Assembly: GCF_003339585.1 (NCBI RefSeq)
Contig: NZ_QPKF01000001.1
Location: 248,001-312,000 of the forward strand
DNA: 64,000 nucleotides
From: Exiguobacterium sp. RIT594
GTDB taxonomy: Bacteria > Bacillota > Bacilli > Exiguobacteriales > Exiguobacteriaceae
Direction of reading: 5' to 3'
How positions within the stretch are numbered: position 1 is the stretch's first letter; the number at the start of each line of letters is the position of its first letter. Positions 6,894 to 15,753 of this stretch are shown here, piece by piece. Both the position numbers and the translations under genes were made by a program. The notes below the pieces were generated by a model. That model made no database searches and was not told the DNA's origin. It was given only the letters and a program-made list of their open reading frames with translations.

Positions 6894-8110
6894 TGGCAAC
6901 GACAAAAAACTTCAGTGTCGACCGTGAGACGGAGCAAGCCGTCCGGTCGATTCTGGAACAAGTGGCAAACGACGGCGATGCAGCCGTCCGTCGCTATACA
7001 AGTGAATTTGACCGCGTTGATCTGACAGACTTCCGTTTGGATGAAACGAAGATTCAAGAAGCGTTTGATCAAGCCGATCCGAATCTGGTCGACTCGTTAA
7101 AACTGATGGCGACTCGACTCGTCGAGTGGCACGAACAAGAATTGCCGTCCGACATCGAGCTCGTCGAAGCGGACGTCACCCGTCGCCAACGGTTTGTTCC
7201 GGTTGACTCGGTCGGGATTTATGTCCCGGGCGGAGCGGCAAGTTATCCGTCGACCGTCCTGATGAACGCGATTCCGGCTAAAGTCGCCGGCGTCGAGCGG
7301 GTCGTCATGGTGACACCGGTCACCGGACTCAGCACAGAAGTGTTGGTCGCGGCGAAAATCGCCGGTGTGACAGAAATCTATACGATCGGTGGCGCCCAAG
7401 CCGTCGCTGCCTTGACGTTCGGTACGGAATCGATTCAAGCGGTTGATTTGATCGTCGGACCGGGTAACCGGTTTGTTGCCGAAGCGAAACGCCAAGTCTA
7501 CGGCATTGTCGGTATCGACTCAGTCGCCGGACCGTCAGAAGTCGTCGTCATCGCTGATGAGACGGCGCATCCGGACCGGATTGCTGCCGATCTCCTGGCG
7601 CAAGCGGAACACGATCGTGACGCAGTCGCGATTGCCTTTGTCCCAACGGAAGCAATGAAAGCGGACGTCGATGCGAACATCGAACGCCGTCTGCAACAGT
7701 TACCGCGCCAGGAGATTGCACGCCGGGCGATGGAAAACGGTGGTGTCTTCGTCGCTTCACTTGATGATGCGATTGCAGAAGCGAACCGTTTGGCTGCCGA
7801 ACACTTGGAACTCGCTGTCGCGAACCCGCAAGAGGTCGTCAAGTTGATCCGTCACGCCGGGATGATTTTCCTCGGACACGAAACACCGGAAACACTGGGT
7901 GATTATGTCGCCGGGACGAACCACGTCTTACCGACGTCCGGGACAGCCCGCTTTGCGTCCGGCTTATCGGCACGAACGTTCTTACGTCACCAGACGATGC
8001 TCGAAGCGACACGGGAAGGTGTCGCTCGACTAGCAAATGCCGCGAAAACCGTTGCCCGGGTCGAAGGACTCGAAGCACACGCACAAGCGATAGAAGTGAG
8101 GGAGAACTGA
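6893..8110 (+). CDS. hisD: Histidinol dehydrogenase
   Basis: Zinc- and NAD-dependent enzyme that oxidises L-histidinol to histidine in the last two steps of the pathway. The 405-residue protein has the family signatures GGAQAVAALTFGT, the VGPGN loop and DLLAQAEHD with its conserved Glu-His pair. It is slightly shorter than the usual 420-430. The start at 6893 is the TAATG overlap with hisG and is preceded by AGAAGGAG; an upstream in-frame ATG at 6821 lies deep inside hisG and gives a non-homologous leader. Confidence 0.95.
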   Translation: MATTKNFSVDRETEQAVRSILEQVANDGDAAVRRYTSEFDRVDLTDFRLDETKIQEAFDQADPNLVDSLKLMATRLVEWHEQELPSDIELVEADVTRRQRFVPVDSVGIYVPGGAASYPSTVLMNAIPAKVAGVERVVMVTPVTGLSTEVLVAAKIAGVTEIYTIGGAQAVAALTFGTESIQAVDLIVGPGNRFVAEAKRQVYGIVGIDSVAGPSEVVVIADETAHPDRIAADLLAQAEHDRDAVAIAFVPTEAMKADVDANIERRLQQLPRQEIARRAMENGGVFVASLDDAIAEANRLAAEHLELAVANPQEVVKLIRHAGMIFLGHETPETLGDYVAGTNHVLPTSGTARFASGLSARTFLRHQTMLEATREGVARLANAAKTVARVEGLEAHAQAIEVREN

Positions 8111-9081
8111 TGCGACTACACCAAAACGAACGATTTACGGCACACAGCCCGGTTGGCATCGAGACGATCAAACAACTCGTCGAGACGTTTCCGATCAATG
8201 AATACCCGGTCGAAGTCATCGACCAAGCGAAAGCATCGTACAGCGCCTATGCCGGTGTCCGTCCGACGCAACTCGTAGCCGGGAACGGCTCCGACGAACT
8301 GATTGGTTACCTCTGTGCCCGCTACGCCGGTCCAGAGTCACCGGTCATCGCCTCGCAACCGGATTTCGTCATGTATCAGTTTTATGCCGACCGCGCACGG
8401 GCCGACTTCAGTAAAGTCCCGTTGCTCGACGGGATGGCACTTGATGTCGACGGACTGCTCGCTGCACCGGGCAACATCATCTTCCTCAGTCACCCGCATA
8501 ATCCGTCGGGGATTTTACGCAAGGAAGCGGATGTCCGCCGATTGCTCGACAGCGGAAAATATGTCGTGATTGATGAAGCCTACATCGACTTTGCCCTTGA
8601 ACAATCGATGGTCGGTCTACTCGACGAATATCCGAACGCGATCATTCTCCGGACGTTGTCGAAAGCGTTTGGCCTCGCGTCCTTGCGACTCGGCTTCCTG
8701 ATTGCGAGTGAACAGATCGTCGCGGAAGTCGAATCAATCAAGTCACCGTATAATGTCTCCGGACTCTCAGCTGCCGTCGGGATTGCCATCATGGCCGAGC
8801 CGGAACTGGATCTCGTCTTGGAAGAGACGTTCGCGAGCCGGGACACGATTGCCCGTCTGGTCGAACCGCTTGGTAGAACGTATCCGAGTGCTGCGAATTT
8901 TGTTTACGTTGAATACGAGAAAGCTGAACGCTTCACCGAACGTTGTGCCAACGCCGGACTGCGGATCCGTTTGTTTGACGGAGCCTTCCGCGTCAGTTGC
9001 GGCTCGACGGAAGCGATGGAAATCTTAGAGAAATGTGTAGAGGAGGAACTGCAATGCGTCGTGGGACAAGTGAACGAGTAA
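8110..9081 (+). CDS. hisC: Histidinol-phosphate aminotransferase
   Basis: PLP enzyme that converts imidazole acetol phosphate and glutamate to L-histidinol phosphate. The 323-residue fold-type I aminotransferase shows GNGSDELI at about 57-64, HPHNPSG near 128, DEAYIDF near 155 and the PLP lysine in RTLSKAFGLASLRLGF near 184. It is shorter than most HisC (350-370). It overlaps the hisD stop by one base and the hisB start by 28 bases. B. subtilis keeps hisC with aromatic genes, so its place inside the his operon here is a local difference. Confidence 0.92.
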   Translation: MRLHQNERFTAHSPVGIETIKQLVETFPINEYPVEVIDQAKASYSAYAGVRPTQLVAGNGSDELIGYLCARYAGPESPVIASQPDFVMYQFYADRARADFSKVPLLDGMALDVDGLLAAPGNIIFLSHPHNPSGILRKEADVRRLLDSGKYVVIDEAYIDFALEQSMVGLLDEYPNAIILRTLSKAFGLASLRLGFLIASEQIVAEVESIKSPYNVSGLSAAVGIAIMAEPELDLVLEETFASRDTIARLVEPLGRTYPSAANFVYVEYEKAERFTERCANAGLRIRLFDGAFRVSCGSTEAMEILEKCVEEELQCVVGQVNE

Positions 9082-9635
9082 GTTCAGAATCAGAAATCAA
9101 GGTGGCGGTCGACCTCAGTGGCGGACCGGTTGAGATTAAGACAGGTGTCGGCTTCTTTGACCACATGTTGACGTTGTTTGCCTTCCAGGCCCGGATTGGT
9201 CTTGTGATTGAAGCGAAGGGCGATCTCTGGATCGATGCCCACCATACGGTTGAAGATACGGCCATCGTTCTCGGAGCTGCCTTGACGGAAGCGTTAGGCG
9301 ACAAAGCCGGCATCGAACGGTACGGCGAATCACGTGTGCCGATGGACGAGACGCTTGCCTCGGTCGTCCTCGACTTCAGCGGTCGTCCGTATACGGTCTT
9401 CCTCGCCGAATTCAAAAATCCGAAGCTCGGTGATTTTGATACGGAACTGGCGGAAGAGTTTTTCCAAGGCTTGTCCCGCAGTGCCCGGATGACGATTCAT
9501 GCCCAAGTCCTCTACGGTTCGAATACGCACCACATGATCGAAGGACTGTTCAAGGCACTGGGTCGGGCTGTCCGTCAAGCGATTGCCGTAACCGGTGACG
9601 GCGTCCCGTCGACGAAAGGACTGATTGACCAATGA
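9054..9635 (+). CDS. hisB: Imidazoleglycerol-phosphate dehydratase
   Basis: Dehydrates imidazole glycerol phosphate to imidazole acetol phosphate. The 193-residue protein is the monofunctional HisB, without the phosphatase domain found in enterobacteria, consistent with a separate hisK. Metal-binding motifs are present: FFDHMLTLFA and DAHHTVEDTAIVLG in the first half and GSNTHHMIEGLFKALG in the second. The start at 9054 has AGGAGG 7 nt upstream, inside the end of hisC. Its TGA shares four bases with the hisH start (ATGA). Confidence 0.95.
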   Translation: MRRGTSERVSSESEIKVAVDLSGGPVEIKTGVGFFDHMLTLFAFQARIGLVIEAKGDLWIDAHHTVEDTAIVLGAALTEALGDKAGIERYGESRVPMDETLASVVLDFSGRPYTVFLAEFKNPKLGDFDTELAEEFFQGLSRSARMTIHAQVLYGSNTHHMIEGLFKALGRAVRQAIAVTGDGVPSTKGLIDQ

Positions 9636-10219
9636 TCGCGATTGTAGATTATGGTGTCGGCAATATCGCCAACATCGAACGGGCGTTAAAAGAGCTTGGA
9701 GAAGCCGTCATCGTCACGAGTGATTTGGAACTGCTCGGACAGGCGGAAGCGCTCGTCTTACCGGGTGTCGGTGCCTATGCCCCGGCAATGGCCCGGTTAG
9801 AAGAGACGGGATTAATCGAGTTCTTACAGGAACAAGCGACGAAAAAACCATTCCTCGGGATTTGTCTCGGGATGCAACTGTTGTTTGAATCAAGCGATGA
9901 AGACGGACAGACACAAGGGCTCGGTATTTTACCGGGAACAGTCGAAAAGTTACCGAGTGACGTCCGCTTGCCGCACATGGGCTGGCACCAGTTGACGAAC
10001 CATGGCGAAGCGGTTTACTTCGTCCACTCGTACGGTGCCGTCTGTGAACCGGACTGGATCGTCGACTCGGTCGAATACGGACGACTCGTCCCGGCCATCG
10101 TCCAAAAGGACTTGGTGACAGGGATGCAGTTCCACCCGGAGAAGAGTGGCGAAGTCGGATTGAAATTACTTAAGGAATGGAGAGAGACGACATGCAACTC
10201 TACCCAGCAATCGATTTAA
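9632..10219 (+). CDS. hisH: Imidazole glycerol phosphate synthase glutaminase subunit
   Basis: Class I glutamine amidotransferase that feeds ammonia to HisF for imidazole ring closure. Over its 195 residues the nucleophile elbow GICLGMQLLFESS (Cys near residue 77) and the catalytic FHPEKSG segment near residue 168 are clear. It overlaps hisB by 4 bases and hisA by 28, typical of this tightly packed operon. It acts as a heterodimer with HisF, encoded two genes on. Confidence 0.95.
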   Translation: MIAIVDYGVGNIANIERALKELGEAVIVTSDLELLGQAEALVLPGVGAYAPAMARLEETGLIEFLQEQATKKPFLGICLGMQLLFESSDEDGQTQGLGILPGTVEKLPSDVRLPHMGWHQLTNHGEAVYFVHSYGAVCEPDWIVDSVEYGRLVPAIVQKDLVTGMQFHPEKSGEVGLKLLKEWRETTCNSTQQSI

Positions 10220-10896
10220 TGAGCGGACAGGCCGTCCGGCTCAAACAAGGTGATTTTCAACAGCAAACCTTTTTCGGAGATGCGTTGACGATCGCAAGAC
10301 GGTTTAAAGAAGACGGTGCGACAGCGATTCACCTGATTGATCTCGATGGCGCCAAAGCCGGTGAACCGCTTCACTTGAGCCTGATCGCGGACATCAAAAA
10401 AGAAACCGGTTTGTTTGTCGAAGCCGGAGGCGGTGTCCGCAACATCGAAACGGTCGAAGCGTACGTCGGCGCCGGAATCGACCGGATTCTAATCGGGACG
10501 GTTGCACTGGAAGACGAAGCGTTGCTTGAACAGATGATTGAGCGGGCCGGTGATAAGCTGGCTGTGGCGCTTGACGCCAAAAACGGAATCGTTCAGACGC
10601 GCGGTTGGCTCGAAGCCAGTGACTGGACACTCGAACGGGCGATTGAACATTTGATTCAAAAAGGCATCAAGACGTTTTTATACACGGACATCTCCCGTGA
10701 CGGAATGATGCAGGGACCAGATGTTGACGGACTCGACCGTTTAAAACGGGACGGCGTTGAACTGATTGCGTCCGGTGGTGTGACGACGGTTGAAGACGTC
10801 GCCCGCTTAAAAGAGATCGGGATGGACGGTGCCGTCATCGGCCGTGCCTTGCTCGACGGTTCGTTGTCATTGAAAGAGGTGCTTCGCGTATGTTGA
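10192..10896 (+). CDS. hisA: ProFAR isomerase
   Basis: Amadori isomerase that opens the ribose ring of ProFAR to give PRFAR. The 234-residue (beta-alpha)8 barrel has the two half-barrel phosphate sites VEAGGGVRN and [11 protein letters not shown], and [18 protein letters not shown] at the N-terminus with the catalytic Asp. The start MQLYPAIDL at 10192 matches the family and has GGAGAG upstream; an in-frame ATG at 10177 would add five unlikely residues. Its stop overlaps the hisF start region. Confidence 0.95.
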   Translation: MQLYPAIDLMSGQAVRLKQGDFQQQTFFGDALTIARRFKEDGATAIHLIDLDGAKAGEPLHLSLIADIKKETGLFVEAGGGVRNIETVEAYVGAGIDRILIGTVALEDEALLEQMIERAGDKLAVALDAKNGIVQTRGWLEASDWTLERAIEHLIQKGIKTFLYTDISRDGMMQGPDVDGLDRLKRDGVELIASGGVTTVEDVARLKEIGMDGAVIGRALLDGSLSLKEVLRVC

Positions 10897-11639
10897 TGAA
10901 ACGGATCATTCCTTGCCTTGATGTCAAGGAGGGGCGCGTCGTCAAAGGCGTGAAGTTTCAAAATCTGCGCGACCTCGGAGATCCCGTCGCCGTTGCGAAA
11001 TACTATTACGAACAAGGTGCCGACGAACTCGTCTTGCTCGATATCTCGGCAACGCAGGAAGGACGCGACACGATGCTCGATATCGTCGAGCGGGTGGCAG
11101 AAGTCATCTACATGCCGTTTACGGTCGGCGGCGGCATCAAGACGCTGGAAGACGCGAAACGCTTGATTCGCGCCGGTGCCGATAAAGTCTCCCTCAATTC
11201 GTCGGCGTTACAGAACCCGCAACTGATTCAAGACATCAGCCGTCTGTTTGGTGTTCAGGCGACGGTCGTCGCGATCGATGCTAAGCGGACCGGTGACTCA
11301 TGGGGCGTCTTCTCGCACGGCGGCACACAAGCTGTTGGACGGGATGCGATTGAATGGGCGAAGGAAGCCGTCTCGCTTGGAGCCGGTGAACTGCTTGTCA
11401 CGTCGATGGATGCCGACGGAACAAAGGATGGCTACGATTTGGAATTGATCCAACGCTTACGCGAAGTCGTCAATGTGCCGTTGATCGCCTCCGGTGGTGT
11501 CGGGACACTCGAACACTTGGCGGAAGGTCTCGAAGCGGGAGCCGATGCGGCACTGGCGGCATCGATTTTCCACGAAGCGACCTATACGATGCCGGAGACA
11601 AAAGACTACTTGAAGGCGAGAGGAGTCGACGTCCGATGA
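10890..11639 (+). CDS. hisF: Imidazole glycerol phosphate synthase cyclase subunit
   Basis: Cyclase half of IGP synthase; uses ammonia from HisH to close the imidazole ring, releasing IGP and AICAR. The 249-residue barrel shows [21 protein letters not shown] at the N-terminus (catalytic Asp), VGGGIKT and IASGGVGT phosphate sites, and a second catalytic Asp in [10 protein letters not shown]. The start could be ATG 10890 or ATG 10896 (MKRIIPC). 10890 is kept because it sits closer to the AGAGGTG site at about 10874-10880. Confidence 0.95.
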   Translation: MLMKRIIPCLDVKEGRVVKGVKFQNLRDLGDPVAVAKYYYEQGADELVLLDISATQEGRDTMLDIVERVAEVIYMPFTVGGGIKTLEDAKRLIRAGADKVSLNSSALQNPQLIQDISRLFGVQATVVAIDAKRTGDSWGVFSHGGTQAVGRDAIEWAKEAVSLGAGELLVTSMDADGTKDGYDLELIQRLREVVNVPLIASGGVGTLEHLAEGLEAGADAALAASIFHEATYTMPETKDYLKARGVDVR

Positions 11640-11959
11640 TCGAATTGAATTTTTCGAAGGGACTCGTCGCGGCTGTCATCTTGGATGAAACGACAAACGA
11701 TGTCCTGATGGTCGGTTTTATGGATCAGGCGGCTTACGACAAGACGCTTGCGACCGGACTCGTCACGTTTTTCTCGCGGACGAAGAACCGTCTTTGGACG
11801 AAGGGCGAGACGAGCGGACATACGCTTGAATTACGCCGTATGTGGATTGATTGTGACCAGGACAGCTTATTGATTACCGTCAAAGCGACCGGACCGACGT
11901 GCCATACCGGCAATCGGACATGTTTCTATACAGAAGTGGAGGTGCCGCATGCTACATGA
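11636..11959 (+). CDS. hisI: Phosphoribosyl-AMP cyclohydrolase
   Basis: Opens the adenine ring of phosphoribosyl-AMP. The 107-residue protein is the stand-alone cyclohydrolase; zinc and magnesium ligands lie in WIDCDQDS and [10 protein letters not shown] near the C-terminus. It starts in an ATGA overlap with hisF and overlaps hisE by 11 bases. In B. subtilis the two activities are fused in one bifunctional HisI; here they are separate genes. Confidence 0.95.
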   Translation: MIELNFSKGLVAAVILDETTNDVLMVGFMDQAAYDKTLATGLVTFFSRTKNRLWTKGETSGHTLELRRMWIDCDQDSLLITVKATGPTCHTGNRTCFYTEVEVPHAT

Positions 11960-12251
11960 ACTCGAACGTACAGTAAAAGAAAAAATCGCGTCGCAAGATG
12001 AGGCGTCTTATACGAACTACCTGGTTAAAGCCGGGCGTGAAAAAATCGCCAAGAAGTTTGGCGAAGAAGCCTTTGAAGTCGTCCTCGCGGGGGATGACAC
12101 CCTCGCGGAAGAGACAGCGGACTTGCTGTATCATCTGACGGTGTTGCTTGCTGATCGCGGAGTATCGTTTACGGACGTTGAAGCTGTTTTGAACGAACGT
12201 CATGGGACGAAGTCGACGTTCAAGGATCGACCGGATATTGAACAGTGGTAA
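11949..12251 (+). CDS. hisE: Phosphoribosyl-ATP pyrophosphatase
   Basis: Hydrolyses phosphoribosyl-ATP to phosphoribosyl-AMP and pyrophosphate, the second step of the pathway. The 100-residue all-helical MazG-like protein carries the metal-binding GEEAFEVV and EETADLLYH motifs. The start codon lies inside the end of hisI, with AGTGGAGGTG upstream. It is the last gene of the his operon and is followed by a strong terminator 8 bp after the stop. Confidence 0.95.
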   Translation: MLHELERTVKEKIASQDEASYTNYLVKAGREKIAKKFGEEAFEVVLAGDDTLAEETADLLYHLTVLLADRGVSFTDVEAVLNERHGTKSTFKDRPDIEQW

Positions 12252-12258
12252 TCCACGG

Positions 12259-12293
12259 CTCTGCATTCCTCAAACGGGATGCAGAGTTTTTTT
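12259..12293 (+). terminator. Terminator of his operon
   Basis: An 11-bp stem (12259-12269 with 12276-12286, one G-U pair) followed by seven T. Confidence 0.9.
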
Positions 12294-12420
12294 GCTGAAA
12301 AAAGTGGGAAAACAACAAAAGAAGTGTCATCAAATCGTCAGAACATTTTGATAGGCATTTAGTAGAAAGCGGGCGTATAATCAAGAGCATAGTCTGTTTG
12401 TCCAGAAAGTAGGTGTCATC

Positions 12421-13140
12421 TTGATCACAAAAAAAGAAATCACGAAAACGATCAAAGAGCAATCAAAAGAAACAATTGAAGAGTTGCTTGCGAAAGGCGA
12501 CTCGCTTAAAGAAGAGGTGGCCAGTGCCATCACGCACGGACTCGGTGTCATTTTCAGCATCGTCGCTTTAGTATTGCTAGTCCTGCAAGCCTCGAAGTCG
12601 GGCAGTGCCTGGAACATCACCGCCGTCAGTATCTTTGGCGCGACGATGATTTTACTCTATCTGTTCTCGACATTGATGCACTCACTCATGCATACGCGTG
12701 CCAATAAAGTGTTGCAGATCCTTGATCACGCGGGAATCTACTTATTGATTGCCGGGAGCTATACACCGTTCGCCTTGATCACGTTGCGTGGACCACTCGG
12801 CTGGACGTTGCTTGGCATCGTTTGGGGTGTTGGTATTCTCGGTATCATCTGGAAACTGTATTCGACCGGAAAACACGTCTGGATTTCGAACGCCTCGTAT
12901 CTCATTCTCGGTTGGTGCTGTCTGTTTGCGATCAAACCGATGTATGAAGCGCTTGGCTTACAAGGATTTTTACTTCTGCTCGGTGGCGGTCTCGCCTATT
13001 CCCTTGGTGTCATCTTTTACGTCTGGGCCCGTTTGCCTTATAATCATGCGATTTGGCATCTGTTCGTCCTTGCCGGCAGTATCTTGATTTTCTTATCGAT
13101 TTTCTATTACGTCGCGCCGGCACCGGCACCGATGTCTTGA
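12421..13140 (+). CDS. Hemolysin III family (HlyIII/PAQR) membrane protein
   Basis: Integral membrane protein of 239 residues with about seven hydrophobic segments after a charged 30-residue N-terminus. Conserved PAQR-type metal residues are visible: ITHG near residue 39, the LMHSLMHT histidines, DHAGIYLLIAGSYTPF, and HAIWHLFVLAGS near residue 210. Bacterial members have been called hemolysin III, but their normal role (possibly lipid hydrolysis or membrane homeostasis) is unsettled. The start is TTG at 12421 with an AGTAGGTG site about 7 nt upstream; no ATG gives the full family N-terminus. A good -10 (TATAAT, 12376-12381) precedes it. Confidence 0.88.
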   Translation: MITKKEITKTIKEQSKETIEELLAKGDSLKEEVASAITHGLGVIFSIVALVLLVLQASKSGSAWNITAVSIFGATMILLYLFSTLMHSLMHTRANKVLQILDHAGIYLLIAGSYTPFALITLRGPLGWTLLGIVWGVGILGIIWKLYSTGKHVWISNASYLILGWCCLFAIKPMYEALGLQGFLLLLGGGLAYSLGVIFYVWARLPYNHAIWHLFVLAGSILIFLSIFYYVAPAPAPMS

Positions 13141-13811
13141 AAAACTTAAAGTTACGGGACTGGCTCCCGTTTACACTCTACATGCTTGTTGGACTTGGAC
13201 TGCTCCTGTATTTCCGTTTTTCGGGAATGATGGAGCAGTTTGATATTCAAGCTTTGTCTGACTGGATTCGTCAGCAGGGCGCCTTCGGCATGTTGCTGTA
13301 CATATTGGCTTATACGATCCGTCCACTCGTCTTTTTCCCGGCGAGTCTGTTGACGGTCTTTGGCGGTTATACCTACGGTCCGTGGATCGGGACGATTCTC
13401 GATGTCGTCGGTGCAGGGACCGGCAGTTTATTAAGTTTTTGGATTGCCCGTCTGCTCGGTCGACGCGGCATCGAAAAGATCATCGGAACCGGTAAATTGA
13501 CGGTTCTCGATGAACGGATCGCAACGAATGGATTCGTCGTCGTCTTGATTGTCCGGTTGATTCCACTGTTTCCGTTTGACGCGATTAGTTATGCATCCGG
13601 TCTGTCGAAAATTAAATTCCGGCAGTTTGCGCTCGCCAGTTACCTCGGTATCATTCCTGGAGCTTTTGTCTACAACAATATCGGCGCCAGTCTACGAGAC
13701 CCGTTTTCCTGGCAATTTTTCTTTGCGATTTTTTTGTATCTGCTCTTTTTCATCATTGGTTTTTTTGCACAACGAAAACTTCGAAAAAAACAAAACATCG
13801 AGCACATGTAA
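13137..13811 (+). CDS. TVP38/TMEM64 (DedA-like) membrane protein
   Basis: Polytopic membrane protein of the SNARE-associated/VTT family, about 224 residues with five to six hydrophobic segments. The family core is visible as YTIRPLVFFPASLLTVFGGYTYGPWIG, then GAGTGSLLSFWIARLLGRRG, and later VVLIVRLIPLFPFDAISYASGLS (each named by shorter parts: PLVFFPASLLT, FWIARLLGRR, RLIPLFPFD). Members are thought to move lipids between leaflets. The likely start is TTG 13137, which overlaps the upstream TGA (TTGA), so it is coupled to the hemolysin III gene. There is no clear ribosome site, and an ATG at about residue 44 of the longer frame is an alternative. Confidence 0.8.
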   Translation: MKNLKLRDWLPFTLYMLVGLGLLLYFRFSGMMEQFDIQALSDWIRQQGAFGMLLYILAYTIRPLVFFPASLLTVFGGYTYGPWIGTILDVVGAGTGSLLSFWIARLLGRRGIEKIIGTGKLTVLDERIATNGFVVVLIVRLIPLFPFDAISYASGLSKIKFRQFALASYLGIIPGAFVYNNIGASLRDPFSWQFFFAIFLYLLFFIIGFFAQRKLRKKQNIEHM

Positions 13812-13820
13812 GCGCTTTAT
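13807..13820. promoter_or_regulatory. Candidate cre (CcpA) site
   Basis: TGTAAGCGCTTTAT matches the catabolite-responsive element TGWAARCGYTWNCW at 13 of 14 positions. It overlaps the end of the preceding gene and the promoter region of proline dehydrogenase (CATAAT at 13823-13828), where CcpA binding would repress. Confidence 0.6.
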
Positions 13821-13895
13821 GTCATAATATGAATGCAGAGATGTGAACCGACATGGTAAAACAGCCTAGCATTTATTTAGGGGGAGTAATGAGTG

Positions 13896-14813
13896 ATGGA
13901 ACGAGTATTACGGGATGGTTTTATCTTCTTATCGCAAAATAAGACTTTGAATGGTCTGGCGAAACGGTATGGTCTGAAGTTCGGTGCAGGGCGCTTTGTG
14001 GCAGGGGATTCACTGGAAGCTTCAAAACGGGCGATTCAAGATTTGAATTCAAAGGGATTGTGCGTCACGATGGATCACCTCGGTGAGTTCATCTCGACAG
14101 TCGCTGAAGCGGAAATGATGACACAGGAATGTATTCGGGCAGTGGAAATGATTGCGGAAGAGAAATTAGACTCGCAACTTTCACTGAAATTGACATCACT
14201 TGGTCTCGATATCTCGGATGAATTGATCCGCTCGAACATGGAACGGATTTTGACACGGGCGAAGGAAGTCGGCGTGTTCGTCACCATCGATATGGAAGAC
14301 GAGCCGCGTTGTGAAAAAACGATTCAATTGTTTGAAGAATTACGTCAGTCGTTTGATAACATCGGAACGGTCATCCAGTCGTACTTGTACCGGTCGGAAG
14401 ACGACATCAAACGTGTCGGCCGGTTCGAGACAAACTTACGGATCGTCAAAGGGGCTTACAAAGAGCCGGCAACGGTCGCTTTCCCGGAAAAAGAAGACGT
14501 CGATCATAACTACATCAAGCTCGTAAAACTTCAACTGTCACTCGGTAACTATGCTGCGGTCGCGACGCATGACGATGCGATGATCGAACAGATTATCCGC
14601 TATGCGAAAGACAAGGGTATCGGCAACGACAAGTTCGAATTCCAGATGCTGTACGGTATCCGCGTTGAACGTCAGCTTGAGCTCGTGAAGCTCGGCTATA
14701 AAGTCCGCGTCTACGTCCCGTACGGTCGCGATTGGTACGGCTACTTCATGCGCCGTTTGGCAGAACGTCCGGCGAACGTGGCGTTTGTCCTTAAAGGAAT
14801 GGTTAAAGGATAA
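13896..14813 (+). CDS. Proline dehydrogenase
   Basis: FAD enzyme that oxidises proline to pyrroline-5-carboxylate and passes electrons to quinone; the monofunctional PutB/FadM type of Gram-positive bacteria (about 305 residues). The barrel motifs LKLTSLGLD, TIDMEDE, RIVKGAYKEP and VYVPYGRDWYGYFMRRLAERP with its paired arginines are typical of PRODH active sites. ATG 13896 is chosen (GTG 13893 is adjacent); GGGGAG lies 9 nt upstream. The gene is alone between its promoter and a terminator, with a cre site over the promoter, so glucose repression is likely. The partner P5C dehydrogenase is not in this window. Confidence 0.93.
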   Translation: MERVLRDGFIFLSQNKTLNGLAKRYGLKFGAGRFVAGDSLEASKRAIQDLNSKGLCVTMDHLGEFISTVAEAEMMTQECIRAVEMIAEEKLDSQLSLKLTSLGLDISDELIRSNMERILTRAKEVGVFVTIDMEDEPRCEKTIQLFEELRQSFDNIGTVIQSYLYRSEDDIKRVGRFETNLRIVKGAYKEPATVAFPEKEDVDHNYIKLVKLQLSLGNYAAVATHDDAMIEQIIRYAKDKGIGNDKFEFQMLYGIRVERQLELVKLGYKVRVYVPYGRDWYGYFMRRLAERPANVAFVLKGMVKG

Positions 14814-14837
14814 TAACGATTAATAGAGAAATGAAAG

Positions 14838-14865
14838 ATGGAGCTGTCATGGCTTCATTTTTTTT
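14838..14865 (+). terminator. Terminator after proline dehydrogenase
   Basis: A 7-bp stem (14838-14844 with 14852-14858, one G-U) followed by eight T. Confidence 0.75.
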
Positions 14866-14927
14866 ATGCTTTTTGGATAACAGCTTGAAAGATTTCGTTC
14901 TTCACTTATTACATAGGAGGTCTGGTC

Positions 14928-15749
14928 ATGTACGTAACGGAACAGCAGTTGAAAGAGCAATTGCAACAAGAGAACACGGTGATTTCGGAGGAATTGCTGG
15001 AACAGATGTTGTACCATATCGGCAGTTTGGACCCGGTCCTTCGGGATGAACTGATCTTTTCACGACTTGCGGAATGGATCATGTCAGAAACGTTTACCGT
15101 AGCATCTGCCAAACGAATTGTGTCGTTTGTCCTCAGTCCGGAGGGATTGTTTTATCAATTGAAAACTTCGAACGAGACGGCCGTGTTCACCCGGTCCTTC
15201 TCAGCACTGCTCCTTGCAGTTGTGCTGGAAAAAGACGCTGCAGATCCGCAACTGGATGAGACAATCTACGACCAGCTTTCTGATCAGTTGTTGATGTATC
15301 TGAATAAAGAAACTGATTTTCGGGGACAGGTGCCATCTTACGGCTGGGCTCACAGCATTGCCCATATTGCGGATGCGTACCAGGTCTGGTTGGCTCATCC
15401 CCGCTGTCGAGTGGCGCAACAACAGCCGGCAATCGTCCGCTTTATCGAAATTTTGACAACGCCTGTATATCATTTCATAGATGAAGAGCACGAGCGTGTG
15501 ATTTCCGCTTGGATGGTGGCAAGGGAGCAGGGTATTGCAGACGAGACATTTTTTGCAGGATTGGAGTCAGCGGTTAAACCCTGGCTCGATGTACCGGTGA
15601 CATGGAGTGAGGAACGATTTAATCTGCTCCGGAATACCAAACAGTTGTTACAAGCCTTTTACTTCCGCGTTAAATGGCAGGACAAGACGTCGACTCTTCC
15701 GGAAAGGATCGAACACTTGCTGTTTCAAATCCATCAACGGTATCAGTAA
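14928..15749 (+). CDS. DUF2785 family protein
   Basis: A 273-residue, mostly helical cytoplasmic protein of unknown function. GWAHSIAHIADA near residue 138 is the most conserved stretch of the DUF2785 family, and the length fits. There is no signal peptide or membrane segment. The ATG at 14928 follows a strong AGGAGG 7-8 nt upstream. It is monocistronic; an interspersed palindromic repeat begins four bases after the stop and may supply its 3' end. Confidence 0.8.
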   Translation: MYVTEQQLKEQLQQENTVISEELLEQMLYHIGSLDPVLRDELIFSRLAEWIMSETFTVASAKRIVSFVLSPEGLFYQLKTSNETAVFTRSFSALLLAVVLEKDAADPQLDETIYDQLSDQLLMYLNKETDFRGQVPSYGWAHSIAHIADAYQVWLAHPRCRVAQQQPAIVRFIEILTTPVYHFIDEEHERVISAWMVAREQGIADETFFAGLESAVKPWLDVPVTWSEERFNLLRNTKQLLQAFYFRVKWQDKTSTLPERIEHLLFQIHQRYQ

Positions 15750-15753
15750 ACGA

